Assembly: GCF_001578105.1 (NCBI RefSeq)
Contig: NZ_CP014275.1
Coordinates: 620,001 to 684,000 of the forward strand
Direction: 5' to 3'
Length of the DNA stretch: 64,000 nucleotides
DNA from: Martelella sp. AD-3
Lineage (GTDB): Bacteria > Pseudomonadota > Alphaproteobacteria > Rhizobiales > Rhizobiaceae
Shown here: positions 26,250 through 33,904 of the stretch, piece after piece
Numbering within the stretch: position 1 is the first letter of the stretch
Layout of the letters: each line of letters begins with the position of its first letter
Program-made: the position numbers and the translations under genes
Notes under the pieces: generated by a model
Databases searched by the model: none
What the model saw: the letters and a program-made list of their open reading frames with translations, nothing else
Told to the model about the DNA's origin: nothing

Positions 26250-26879
26250 ATGAGCGGACAGTTTTCAACGCAGGACGATTTCACCCGCCTTGTCGAGCTG
26301 ACGCCGGAACTGCGCAACAAGATCGAGACAGCGGTAGAGCGGCTTCTGGATATTCTGGATGTCTACGACGGCGACGAGAACGCGGAAGACGATGGCACCG
26401 ACGAGCCGGTGAATGGCTGGCCGAATGAGGGACAGCGGGCCGTAAACGCCATGTCCTGCGATGACGACCGGGAAGTCGATAACGCCGATTATGAGGATGG
26501 CGGTGACCGTGAGCCAACGCTTGGCTGGTCTTCTACCCCGCTTCAGGACCGCGAATACAGCCCTGAAGAGCTGAGCGCGGCCGATAATGAATGCGAGGCT
26601 GACGTGGCCGACGAACCGCATGACGAGGCGGATGAAGGCAATGACGAGCCTTGGCTGGGCTGGATAGCCGGAGGCGACCAGACCAACGTTCACCGCTTTG
26701 GGGATAAAAACATGATCGACGGCGAGCTTGATGCAACCGTGTCGGATGGGCAGGGCCTTCGCTTTGAGCGTGGCAATATCGTCCCTGTGCATCGACTTGT
26801 CCGATCAGTGGCCAAGCGTGGGACTGTCCAATGCTACGCTTCGAAGGTTACGCGTGGCGGCTTGGGGCTTGAGCGGTAG
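26250..26879 (+). CDS. acidic island protein with repeated E-P-x-x-G-W motif
   Basis: A 209-residue, strongly acidic protein. Residues 1-45 form a helical head (LTPELRNKIETAVERLLDILD). Three repeats follow in which an Asp/Glu-rich spacer leads to EPVNGW, EPTLGW and EPWLGW. Similar proteins are common in rhizobial prophages and islands; no function is known to me. A strong GAAGGGGAAGGG site precedes the ATG, which begins 26 bases after the IS21 end, so the IS may have removed its natural promoter. The last ~45 residues are less acidic and may be frame run-on. Confidence 0.6.
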   Translation: MSGQFSTQDDFTRLVELTPELRNKIETAVERLLDILDVYDGDENAEDDGTDEPVNGWPNEGQRAVNAMSCDDDREVDNADYEDGGDREPTLGWSSTPLQDREYSPEELSAADNECEADVADEPHDEADEGNDEPWLGWIAGGDQTNVHRFGDKNMIDGELDATVSDGQGLRFERGNIVPVHRLVRSVAKRGTVQCYASKVTRGGLGLER

Positions 26880-26939
26880 GGGCTTTTCGGCGTGGGACAT
26901 GGCGGAAGCCTCGGCCTTAATGGTCGAAGGTGTACGCTT

Positions 26940-26987
26940 GCCAACTTAATGCAAATTTGCCATAAGTGGTCAAACGCCAACTTATGG
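26940..26987 (+). promoter_or_regulatory. putative operator array before the MerR-type regulator
   Basis: Three related sites occur in 48 bases: GCCAACTTAATG (26940), the inverted GCCATAAGTGG (26959) and GCCAACTTATGG (26976). The last two form a near-perfect inverted repeat with a seven-base centre. The array ends nine bases before the likely GTG start at 26996, a position suited to autorepression. Confidence 0.5.
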
Positions 26988-26995
26988 AGCAATCA

Positions 26996-27547
26996 GTGAC
27001 GATTTTTCAGGAAAAGTTTTCGACCGGACAGGTCATCAAGGCCGCAGGCATCAGCAACGCCACGCTGCAAAGCTGGATGAAGCGCGATGTCATTTCGGGT
27101 GAGCGCGAAGACAAGATCGAGGGCGGCGGTTCGCCGGGCCGTTATCGCAGCTTCGGCTTTCATACGCTGATGGAGATTGCGGTTGCCAAGGCGATGATCG
27201 ATGCGGGCGTGAAAGACCTTTCCAATGCCTTCAAGGCGGCAAGGGGCTTCGCATACACGGGAACAGAGCAGACCGAATTGTATCCGGAACGCAATCCGAG
27301 CCTGCCTTTCAGCAACCGGGGCAAGCTTCTCGGCCGCACGCTTCTTGCCGCTGCAGACGACAAAAGCCACGTCGCCTTCTGGCAATCCGGCGCTGATGCG
27401 CTGGCCGATATCCGCCAAGCCCTCGGCCAGCCCGAAGGCTTTGCCATGGTTTTCATCAACGAGGTTTTCGACCGCGTGATGGCTTCTCTCAATCACCACC
27501 CCGAAGAGGTTCTTGAGGCCGCTTACGGGGCCGACACGAACGCATAA
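26996..27547 (+). CDS. MerR-type helix-turn-helix regulator of the island
   Basis: About 183 residues. The N terminus carries a MerR-like DNA-binding domain (FSTGQVIKAAGISNATLQSWMKRDVI, then RYRSFGFHTLMEIAVAKAMIDAG). The rest is a helical/mixed domain with no cysteine cluster for metal sensing, so a phage-type repressor or replication regulator is more likely than a metal sensor. The start GTG at 26996 has GGAG six bases upstream; ATG at 26984 lies inside the operator-like repeats and lacks a ribosome site. Confidence 0.7.
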   Translation: MTIFQEKFSTGQVIKAAGISNATLQSWMKRDVISGEREDKIEGGGSPGRYRSFGFHTLMEIAVAKAMIDAGVKDLSNAFKAARGFAYTGTEQTELYPERNPSLPFSNRGKLLGRTLLAAADDKSHVAFWQSGADALADIRQALGQPEGFAMVFINEVFDRVMASLNHHPEEVLEAAYGADTNA

Positions 27548-27628
27548 CGGGCCGATCAAAGGGGATCGGTTCAGGTGTTTTCGAAGGTCGGCTGGCGGCC
27601 CGGCTTTCAGGTTTGGTGAGGATGGAGA

Positions 27629-27820
27629 ATGAAGACTGAGAACATCATGACGCGCAAGCAGATCGCGCATGAGCTTGATGTTTCCGAGAAGACGGTTTCC
27701 CGGCTGTTCAAGCAAGGACGCTTGCCGGGGGCTTACAAGCTGGGCGGGGCAACCTCCGCCATTCGCATGACGAGGGCCGATCTTAGCCGGGTCGGCCGAA
27801 ACGACGAAAGGAAGGGCTGA
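27629..27820 (+). CDS. excisionase/AlpA-like helix-turn-helix protein
   Basis: A 63-residue protein whose core (TRKQIAHELDVSEKTVSRLFKQGRLPGAYKLGG) is the winged helix of the excisionase/AlpA (HTH_17) class. Such proteins bend att DNA and steer integrase towards excision, or activate integrase transcription. Its stop overlaps the start of the next gene (TGATG), placing three genes from here to the integrase in one translationally coupled unit. The assignment comes from fold and position. Confidence 0.72.
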   Translation: MKTENIMTRKQIAHELDVSEKTVSRLFKQGRLPGAYKLGGATSAIRMTRADLSRVGRNDERKG

Positions 27821-28218
27821 TGGTGAAAATCGACCGTTCAGAAATCGAACCTGACACACCTTTACGCCTGAAGGTCGCCGCCAAGATCGCCTTTCCAGAT
27901 GGAAGCATGACGGACAGCGGCCTTCGCAGCGAGATCGCAAAAGGGCGCTTGGCCGTCGAGAGGATCGCAGGCCGCCAGTACGTGACGTTGAATGCAATTA
28001 AGGAAATGAGGGCGCTATGCCGCGAAGAGCGAAAGGACCGAGGCTCTATCTCAGAAGCCGCAAAGGCCGTCCGTCAGTCTGGGTCATCCTCGACGGCCCC
28101 GCTGAAGTCAGCACGGGATGCGGCGAGCATGATCGCGGAGAGGCTGAAAAGGCCCTCGAACGATACCTTACCGAAAAGCACCGTCCGGACTGGCACCGTG
28201 GAAGCCCGGATGAAGTAG
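27820..28218 (+). CDS. excisionase-family-like small protein overlapping the integrase
   Basis: A 132-residue basic protein. The N-terminal ~65 residues (LKVAAKIAFPDGSMTDSGLRSEIAKGRL, then VERIAGRQYVTLNAIKEM) resemble the substrate DNA-binding helix-turn-helix of rhizobial excisionase-like proteins. The last 67 codons overlap the integrase gene in another frame for 202 bases, and that C-terminal part is Ser/Thr/Lys-rich and probably less constrained. It starts by TGATG overlap with the preceding gene. Confidence 0.6.
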   Translation: MVKIDRSEIEPDTPLRLKVAAKIAFPDGSMTDSGLRSEIAKGRLAVERIAGRQYVTLNAIKEMRALCREERKDRGSISEAAKAVRQSGSSSTAPLKSARDAASMIAERLKRPSNDTLPKSTVRTGTVEARMK

Positions 28219-29180
28219 CCGTTGCAGACGTACTTGCCTTTTATGGCGAGCATCGTGCGCCGGAACTCACGCATCCCGAGCTTGTAGGCTATCACCTGAT
28301 GCCGCTGCTTGATTTCTTCGGTGACAAGCTTTGTGCTTTTATCGACGCTGGTTCATGCCGCACATACTGGCGTGGCCGTATGGAAGGTAAGATCGGCCGC
28401 AGAGCCGTCAAGCAGGGGACAGCGCGGCGCGAGCTTGAGACACTTCAAGCGGCGCTGCGTTTTGCGTATCAGAGCAACAAGCTTGCTTTTCCCGTGCCGG
28501 TGACCTTGCCTGAGAAGGCAGCGCCCCGTGAACGCTGGCTGACCCGTTCGGAAGCCGCAGCACTCATTGCCGGTGCGCTTGGCATCATGCCGGTTGCCTA
28601 TGACATTGAAAACCGCAAGCCGGTCAAATGGGGCAGGATGTTTCGGCCATCCTACCATGTCGCACGGTTTATCCTGATCGGCCTTTATTCCGGCACGCGT
28701 CACGATGCGATTTTGAACATGCGCTGGAAGCAGAATTCCAGGGGCGGATGGTTCGATCTGGATCACGGCATCATGTACCGGCGAGGGCAGGGGCAGACCG
28801 AAACCAACAAGCGCCGCCCGCCAGTGCCGATTCATGAAAACCTGATCGCGCATGTCGAACGCTGGAAGCAAATCACAATTCACGGGCCAGTCGAATACCA
28901 CGGGCAACTGATCGCCAAGGAAAAGAAGGGCTTTGCCCGTGCCCGCACACTGGCCGGACTGGACGAAAGCGTAACCCCGCACGTGCTGCGCCACACATGC
29001 GCGACATGGATGCTTCAGCGAGGCATTTCAACGTGGGAAGTCGCGGGTTTTCTCGGCACGTCTGAGAAGGTCATTCGAGACACTTATGGGCATCATTCGC
29101 CCAACCACTTACAGACCGCAAAAAGGCGGTTCCGTGGGCATAAATTGGGCAATGAGAAAATGAAGGAAGCAGCACAATGA
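28017..29180 (+). CDS. tyrosine recombinase (island integrase)
   Basis: A 387-residue phage-type integrase that would recombine the island into tRNA-Val. The N terminus (RGPRLYLR-like, then VWVILDGPAEVSTGCG) is the arm-binding region. The catalytic domain shows LYSGTRHDAILNMRW (first Arg), HVLRHTCATWMLQRG (His-x-x-Arg) and IRDTYGHHSP (nucleophile Tyr). Its start lies 202 bases inside the preceding gene. The stop is 37 bases before the att repeat and 40 before the tRNA, the normal place for such an enzyme. The gene looks intact. Confidence 0.93.
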   Translation: MPRRAKGPRLYLRSRKGRPSVWVILDGPAEVSTGCGEHDRGEAEKALERYLTEKHRPDWHRGSPDEVAVADVLAFYGEHRAPELTHPELVGYHLMPLLDFFGDKLCAFIDAGSCRTYWRGRMEGKIGRRAVKQGTARRELETLQAALRFAYQSNKLAFPVPVTLPEKAAPRERWLTRSEAAALIAGALGIMPVAYDIENRKPVKWGRMFRPSYHVARFILIGLYSGTRHDAILNMRWKQNSRGGWFDLDHGIMYRRGQGQTETNKRRPPVPIHENLIAHVERWKQITIHGPVEYHGQLIAKEKKGFARARTLAGLDESVTPHVLRHTCATWMLQRGISTWEVAGFLGTSEKVIRDTYGHHSPNHLQTAKRRFRGHKLGNEKMKEAAQ

Positions 29181-29217
29181 GCGCTGAACGCCTAATCCCT
29201 TATGACACAAGGGGAAC

Positions 29218-29295
<78 letters not shown>

Positions 29296-29389
29296 ATCCG
29301 TGGCGCGGTGTATTCCAAACTTTGGCGGTCGCGTCAACTGGTTTTTGAAGCTTTTTTGTCGCCTTTCGCTTTCGCTCCCGCGCGCCGGA

Positions 29390-29752
29390 CTAAACGCCGA
29401 GAACCTTTTCTACCTCGTCGACCAGATCGCGCAGGTGAAACGGCTTGGAAAGCACCTTGGCGTCCTTGGGGGCTGCCGAATCGGCGTTGAGCGCGACGGC
29501 GGCGAAGCCGGTGATGAAGATCACCTTGAGATCGGGGTCGAGCTCGGTCGCCCGGCGGGCAAGCTCGATGCCGTCCATCTCGGGCATGACGATGTCGGTC
29601 AGAAGCAGCGAAAAAGGTTCCTCTCGCAGCCTGTCATAGGCGCTTGCGCCATTATCGAAAGCGGCGACCTGATAACCGGCCTTTTCCAGCGCTTTTACCA
29701 GGAAACGGCGCATGTCGTCGTCATCTTCCGCCAGAAGAATTTTCAGTACCAT
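29390..29752 (-). CDS. cpdR: single-domain response regulator CpdR
   Basis: A 120-residue receiver domain with no output domain. It has the acidic pair near residue 10 (LLAEDDDDMRRFLVKALEKAGY), the phospho-acceptor Asp53 in LLTDIVMPEMDG, a conserved Thr in FITGFAA, and Lys in VLSKPFHLRDLVDEV. The sequence is close to rhizobial CpdR1. Unphosphorylated CpdR places the ClpXP protease at the cell pole and directs cell-cycle protein turnover, under CckA-ChpT control. ATG at 29764 is an alternative start. It is divergent from the amidohydrolase gene. Confidence 0.93.
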   Translation of the reverse strand: MVLKILLAEDDDDMRRFLVKALEKAGYQVAAFDNGASAYDRLREEPFSLLLTDIVMPEMDGIELARRATELDPDLKVIFITGFAAVALNADSAAPKDAKVLSKPFHLRDLVDEVEKVLGV

Positions 29753-29899
29753 CGGCTCAACCATATCGGCGCATTGGGCTTTCGCGTTTACCGGTCTGAT
29801 AGACCCTATGTCGTAAACAAGCAATAAAGAGGGCCTCAAACTTTCCGCCACCCGGGCGGCGGCCTTGGCAGGCAAGGCCGGAGCGCGTAAATCTCCGGT

Positions 29900-30814
29900 A
29901 TGAAGGAAGCGACAGTGACCGGCAGGGACGAACTGAGTTTTGACAGCGATGCGCGTTGGTTCGAGGTGATCCGCCCCGAGCGGCAGACGCTGCCGCTGGT
30001 CTTCAACTCGCCCCATTCCGGCCGGGTCTACAGCAACGCCTTTCTGTCGGAGACGCGGCTTGACGCCCACGAGATCAGGCGTTCGGAGGATCTCTACGTC
30101 GATGAACTGTTCGCCATGGCGCCGGCCTTCGGCGCGCCGCTGCAAAGGGCCTTCTTTCCGCGCGCCTTCCTCGACGTCAACCGCGAACCTTTCGAGCTCG
30201 ATCCGCGCATGTTTTCCGGTGCCCTGCCGTCGCATGTCAACATGACCTCCATGCGGGTCGCCGGCGGTCTCGGCACGATCCCGCGCATCGTCGCCGAGAA
30301 CATGCCGATCTATGACGCCCCGATCGATGCGGGCGCGGGGCTCAGGCGAATCGAGGAAATCTACCGGCCTTATCACCGGAGCCTCAAGCAACTGATGCAG
30401 GAGACAAAGCGACGGTTCGGGCGGGCGGTGCTGATCGACTGCCATTCCATGCCCGGCAGCGTGACCGTCGGCGGCCACCGCCGGAAGCCCGATATCGTTA
30501 TCGGCGACCGGTTCTCCACCAGCGCCTCGAGCGACATCGCCTATGCGGCGATCTCGATCCTCGAGCGGATGGGCTTCGTCACCGCCTACAACAAGCCCTA
30601 TGCGGGCGGTTTCATCACCGAGCACTACGGCCGTCCCGCCGCCGATTGCCATGCGCTCCAGATCGAGGTCTCGCGCAGACTATACGCCGACGAGCAGAGC
30701 TACGCGAAAAAGCCGGAATTCATCGCGCTGAAACAGGCGCTGACGCTGTTCATCCAGGAATTCTCCGCGTTTCTCGCCGGCAGCGAGGACAGTGCAGGCC
30801 TTGCTGCGGAGTGA
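29900..30814 (+). CDS. N-formylglutamate amidohydrolase family protein
   Basis: A 304-residue cytoplasmic hydrolase of the N-formylglutamate amidohydrolase family, which hydrolyses N-formyl-L-glutamate to glutamate and formate in histidine breakdown. Zinc-site motifs are visible: FNSPHSGRVY near the N terminus, RSEDLYVDELF, and LIDCHSMPG in the middle, with QIEVSRRLY towards the end. No other hut genes are nearby, so the substrate may be a different N-acyl amino acid. The start at 29900 lies 147 bases from the divergent cpdR start. Confidence 0.88.
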   Translation: MKEATVTGRDELSFDSDARWFEVIRPERQTLPLVFNSPHSGRVYSNAFLSETRLDAHEIRRSEDLYVDELFAMAPAFGAPLQRAFFPRAFLDVNREPFELDPRMFSGALPSHVNMTSMRVAGGLGTIPRIVAENMPIYDAPIDAGAGLRRIEEIYRPYHRSLKQLMQETKRRFGRAVLIDCHSMPGSVTVGGHRRKPDIVIGDRFSTSASSDIAYAAISILERMGFVTAYNKPYAGGFITEHYGRPAADCHALQIEVSRRLYADEQSYAKKPEFIALKQALTLFIQEFSAFLAGSEDSAGLAAE

Positions 30815-30843
30815 GGCGTTTCGTCCGGGTGCGCGGGGCGTTC

Positions 30844-30870
30844 AAAAAAAACCGCGCCGTGGGCGCGGTT
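30844..30870 (-). terminator. Rho-independent terminator of the small RNA
   Basis: On the minus strand AACCGCGCC and GGCGCGGTT form a nine-bp perfect stem with a three-base loop (30850-30870), followed by eight T residues (30844-30851, partly in the stem). Confidence 0.88.
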
Positions 30871-30921
30871 AAGTCTAGGGAGGAAACACCCAAGGAGGGT
30901 ATTCACAGTCGAGAGACTGTA
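30844..30921 (-). ncRNA. putative anti-Shine-Dalgarno small RNA (alpha-r14/cuckoo-like)
   Basis: A transcript of about 78 bases is bounded by a consensus sigma-70 promoter and a perfect terminator, and has no convincing ORF. From the 5' end it folds as ACAGTC/GACTGT with loop TCTC, then ATACCC/GGGTGT with loop TCCTT, then a single-stranded TTTCCTCCCT, then the terminator stem. The two CCTCC-type elements are complementary to ribosome-binding sites. Rhizobial small RNAs of the alpha-r14 or cuckoo group expose such anti-Shine-Dalgarno motifs and repress translation, usually with Hfq. Family membership is inferred from motif and architecture. Confidence 0.75.
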
Positions 30922-30927
30922 GTCCAG

Positions 30928-30956
30928 ACAATAGATGACCGTGCGAGGCCTGTCAA
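30928..30956 (-). promoter_or_regulatory. sigma-70-type promoter of the small RNA
   Basis: On the minus strand TTGACA (30951-30956) and TATTGT (30928-30933) are separated by exactly 17 bases. A start near 30920-30923 follows. Confidence 0.8.
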
Positions 30957-31177
30957 GTTAATTTGCCTGAATTTTGCGCAATAAGTACTATTGTCTAATT
31001 TTTACGCGTATTGCCCGCTTTTTAATTTCCTTTTGCCGCATGGGTGAGCGGAAATCTCCGGTCAGGACGCGTGTTCGGGGCGCGGGGCGTATTTTCTCGC
31101 CCGAGGCGATTCCCTTGAGGGCGGAAAGACTCTAGAAACTGGCGGAAACGTTTCCTCGTCTTGCCACAGGATCTGCC

Positions 31178-31954
31178 ATGCTTCCCGACCATGCCTTTTT
31201 CACAAGGCTCGCCGATGCCGCCGCCGCCGAGACCTTGCCGCGCTTCCGCTCGGGCCTTGATGTCGACAACAAGCTGAGCGGCGGTTTCGATCCTGTCACG
31301 GAAGGCGACAGGGCCGCCGAGAGCGCCATAAGGCGGCTGATCGAGGAGACCTATCCGGATCATGGCATCCTCGGCGAGGAGCATGGCGCAAGCGGGCTTG
31401 ATCGCGAATATGTCTGGGTGATCGATCCGATCGACGGCACGCGGGCCTTCATCTCCGGCGTGCCTGTATGGGGCACGCTGATCGGGCTTTACCGGAACGG
31501 CCGTGCGGTGATGGGGCTGATGGACCAGCCCTTTACCGGCGAGCGGTTCTTTGCCGATCCGGGGGGGAGCCTGTTTGCCGGACCGGGCGGGCCGCGGCGA
31601 CTGAAAACCCGCGATTGCCGGGAACTCGGCGCGGCAGTGCTGTTTACCACCTCGCCGCGGATCATGGGCACGGCTGCGCTGTCGCGCTACGACCGGCTGG
31701 AGCGGCAGGTCCGGCTCGCGCGCTACGGCATTGATTGCTATGCCTATTGCCTGCTGGCATCCGGTTTTGCCGATCTCGTCGTCGAAAGTGACCTGAAGCC
31801 CTATGATGTCGGGGCGTTGATTGCGATCATCGAAGGCGCCGGCGGCGTGATCTCCACCTGGACCGGCGAGCGGCCCGAGCATGGCGGCGATATCGTTGCC
31901 GCAGCGACGCCCGCACTTCACGAGGCTGCCCTTGCCGAGCTGAACGCCGCATAA
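31178..31954 (+). CDS. hisN: histidinol-phosphatase, inositol monophosphatase fold
   Basis: A 258-residue Mg-dependent phosphatase. Metal and phosphate motifs are VTEGDRAAE, ILGEEHG, VWVIDPIDGTRAFISG, and the C-terminal KPYDVGALIAIIEGAGG. GEEHG and DGTRAF fit the HisN branch (histidinol phosphate to histidinol) better than inositol or CysQ enzymes, though activity on other phosphates is possible. The stop is seven bases from the stop of the convergent hydrolase gene. Confidence 0.85.
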   Translation: MLPDHAFFTRLADAAAAETLPRFRSGLDVDNKLSGGFDPVTEGDRAAESAIRRLIEETYPDHGILGEEHGASGLDREYVWVIDPIDGTRAFISGVPVWGTLIGLYRNGRAVMGLMDQPFTGERFFADPGGSLFAGPGGPRRLKTRDCRELGAAVLFTTSPRIMGTAALSRYDRLERQVRLARYGIDCYAYCLLASGFADLVVESDLKPYDVGALIAIIEGAGGVISTWTGERPEHGGDIVAAATPALHEAALAELNAA

Positions 31955-31960
31955 GGCTTT

Positions 31961-32866
31961 TCAGCGCGCGGCCAGGCATTCATCGAAAAAGCCGAGGATG
32001 GCGTCCAGGGCAGGGCGGCGCACGGCGTCGACCTCCTGCAGGATCTCATGCCCGGATGACGGCAGCACAAGGTGGCGCGCGCCGAGCATTGCGGCCAGTT
32101 GCGCCTGCGACCCTGCCGGGATCAACGCGTCGCGGCCGGCGGAGAGGACAAGCGACGGGCAGCCGATCGCGGCAAGCGCCTTCGGGCGGGTGAGCCGGCG
32201 GATCGCGCCGAGACAGGCCGAGAGCCAGCCGAAGGTCACCGGCCCCAGCAGATAGGGCGGATCGGTTTTCGCCGCCGCGATATTGCGCGCGTAGCGAGCG
32301 CGGTCCGATGTGTGGGGCTGGTCCTCGAACCGCGCCGGTTGGCTGCGCGGCCGCGCGGTGCGCTGCCTTGCCCGGCCCGTGCGGCTGAAGAGCCAGGCCA
32401 TGGCGCGGACCACAAAGGTCGGGTAGCGGTCATGGCGGATGCCGACGAAGGGCGCGGAAAGCACAAGGCCCGCAAACCGGCCGGAAGCCTGTTCCGCAAC
32501 CGAAAGCGCGATCAGCCCGCCAAGCGAATGACCCAGAAGAAAATAAGGCCCGGGCATTCTGCCCTCGACCTTCTGGGCGAAGAAGTCGACAATGTCCCGA
32601 GGGTAGTCCGAGAAATGTTCGATATGGCCCATATTGCCGTCCTCGGGTCGGCGTTCGGATCCGCCCTGGCCGCGCAGGTCCAGGATTGCGACGGCAAAAC
32701 CGGCAATGCGGAAATCGCACACGGTCTCGGCATATTTCTCGATGAACTCCGCCCGGCCCGCGACAATGAGCACCGTGGCGCGTGCGTCTTCGCATGGGAA
32801 CAACCCGTAACGCAGCATGATGCCGTCAAAGGCGCGCATCATGCCGATCGTGTGGTTCGCGTCCAT
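31961..32866 (-). CDS. alpha/beta hydrolase, lysophospholipase/monoacylglycerol lipase type
   Basis: A 301-residue serine hydrolase of the Hydrolase_4 type. Visible are the oxyanion-region IVAGRAEFIEKYAE, DLRGQGGSERRPEDG, the nucleophile elbow LLGHSLGGLIAL, the acid in VLSAGRDALIPAG and a late catalytic His in LPSSGHEILQE. The family cleaves lysophospholipids or monoacylglycerols; the natural substrate is unknown. The start at 32866 gives a typical N terminus; the longer frame back to 33007 has no ribosome site and an atypical sequence. Confidence 0.88.
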   Translation of the reverse strand: MDANHTIGMMRAFDGIMLRYGLFPCEDARATVLIVAGRAEFIEKYAETVCDFRIAGFAVAILDLRGQGGSERRPEDGNMGHIEHFSDYPRDIVDFFAQKVEGRMPGPYFLLGHSLGGLIALSVAEQASGRFAGLVLSAPFVGIRHDRYPTFVVRAMAWLFSRTGRARQRTARPRSQPARFEDQPHTSDRARYARNIAAAKTDPPYLLGPVTFGWLSACLGAIRRLTRPKALAAIGCPSLVLSAGRDALIPAGSQAQLAAMLGARHLVLPSSGHEILQEVDAVRRPALDAILGFFDECLAAR

Positions 32867-33226
32867 TGCCTGTCGTCCATTGCCTCGTGATCCGCCCCTG
32901 ATGACGCCCGCGTGCGGCAAAGGCAATGGCCTGTTCGTGAATTGGGGCGTAAAAAGGACCGGAACCGGACACTTGAACAGGGGTAAAAGCGTCTCGGCTC
33001 CGGCCAAGATACCGCTATCACTGGGTCAAGAGTGACAACGGTGCCGGGACGGGTGCGCCGTAGTTCCCGGCAAAAGCTGAATGGCGCATTACGCCTGAAC
33101 GTGAGTTCAATAGCGCATTCATATTGCGTTCATTCTCAATATAGTGGCGACGAATGCGGGACAAAACTGCGTCAGCGCGCCCTGTCAACGCGAGTGCGCG
33201 GTGATGATTTTGCCAGCGCAGGCCCT

Positions 33227-33255
33227 CTTGAAATCGGTGCAGACTTTTCCCAAAT
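33227..33255 (+). promoter_or_regulatory. RpoH-like heat-shock promoter of hsp20
   Basis: CTTGAAA at 33227-33233 and CCCAAAT at 33249-33255 are 15 bases apart, close to the sigma-32 consensus. The start of transcription would fall near 33262 and give a leader of about 100 bases, as in ROSE-controlled genes. Confidence 0.6.
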
Positions 33256-33345
33256 CTTCAAACGTGGACGCCGACTACCGGGTCCGCAACCGTTTTCCGC
33301 GATCGCCTGTTTCGGGATCGCCGGGAAATGTCATCGCAACCATAC

Positions 33346-33362
33346 GTCGCTCAAAGGAGGAC
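33346..33362 (+). promoter_or_regulatory. ROSE-type RNA thermometer hairpin covering the hsp20 ribosome site
   Basis: GTC(G)CTC pairs with GAGGAC, closing a six-bp stem over loop AAAG, with one G bulged on the 5' side. The 3' arm is the hsp20 Shine-Dalgarno sequence. A TCGCT element matches the TYGCT hallmark of ROSE thermometers, in which the bulged G sets the melting temperature. Confidence 0.7.
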
Positions 33363-33365
33363 ATT

Positions 33366-33848
33366 ATGCGTAACGTCGATTTTTCGCCCCTTTATCGTTC
33401 TACCGTCGGTTTTGACCGGCTTTTCAATCTCCTCGACTCGATGGGCCAGCCCGAACAGGCGCCTGCCTATCCGCCCTATAATATCGAGCGCACCGGCGAG
33501 AATGCCTATCGCATCTCGATGGCCGTCGCCGGCTTCAGCGAAAGCGAGCTTTCCATTGAGGCCCATGCCAACGTGCTGACCGTGAAAGGCGAGAAGGCCG
33601 AGGAAGATGACGAAGGCAACAGCGAATACCTCTATCGGGGTATCGCAAAGCGCGCATTCGAACGCCGCTTCCAGCTGGCCGACCACATGGAAGTCCAGGG
33701 TGCAACACTGAAGAATGGTCTACTTTATGTTGAGCTGCTGCGCAACATTCCCGAGGCTATGAAACCGCGCCGAATTGCAATCGAGACGCGATCCGGCGAG
33801 CCGAAAACGATTTCGGCGCAGAAGAATGTGGAGATGGATGCCGCCTGA
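33366..33848 (+). CDS. small heat-shock protein Hsp20
   Basis: A 160-residue alpha-crystallin-domain chaperone that holds unfolding proteins during heat stress. The N terminus [20 protein letters not shown] is typical of rhizobial IbpA-like class A proteins. The crystallin domain spans residues ~35-130 with [10 protein letters not shown] and LTVKGEK, and ends with [15 protein letters not shown] carrying the I-x-I motif. The ATG is preceded by AGGAGGACATT and by an RNA thermometer. A strong terminator follows. Confidence 0.95.
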   Translation: MRNVDFSPLYRSTVGFDRLFNLLDSMGQPEQAPAYPPYNIERTGENAYRISMAVAGFSESELSIEAHANVLTVKGEKAEEDDEGNSEYLYRGIAKRAFERRFQLADHMEVQGATLKNGLLYVELLRNIPEAMKPRRIAIETRSGEPKTISAQKNVEMDAA

Positions 33849-33875
33849 CGGCAGACCCCCACTAGCAGAAATTGT

Positions 33876-33904
33876 AACGGCGCCTCTCGGGGCGCCGTTT
33901 TTTC
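33876..33904 (+). terminator. Rho-independent terminator of hsp20
   Basis: AACGGCGCC (33876-33884) and GGCGCCGTT (33891-33899) form a nine-bp stem with six-base loop, followed by a T-run. It touches the stop of the convergent DoxX gene. Confidence 0.85.
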
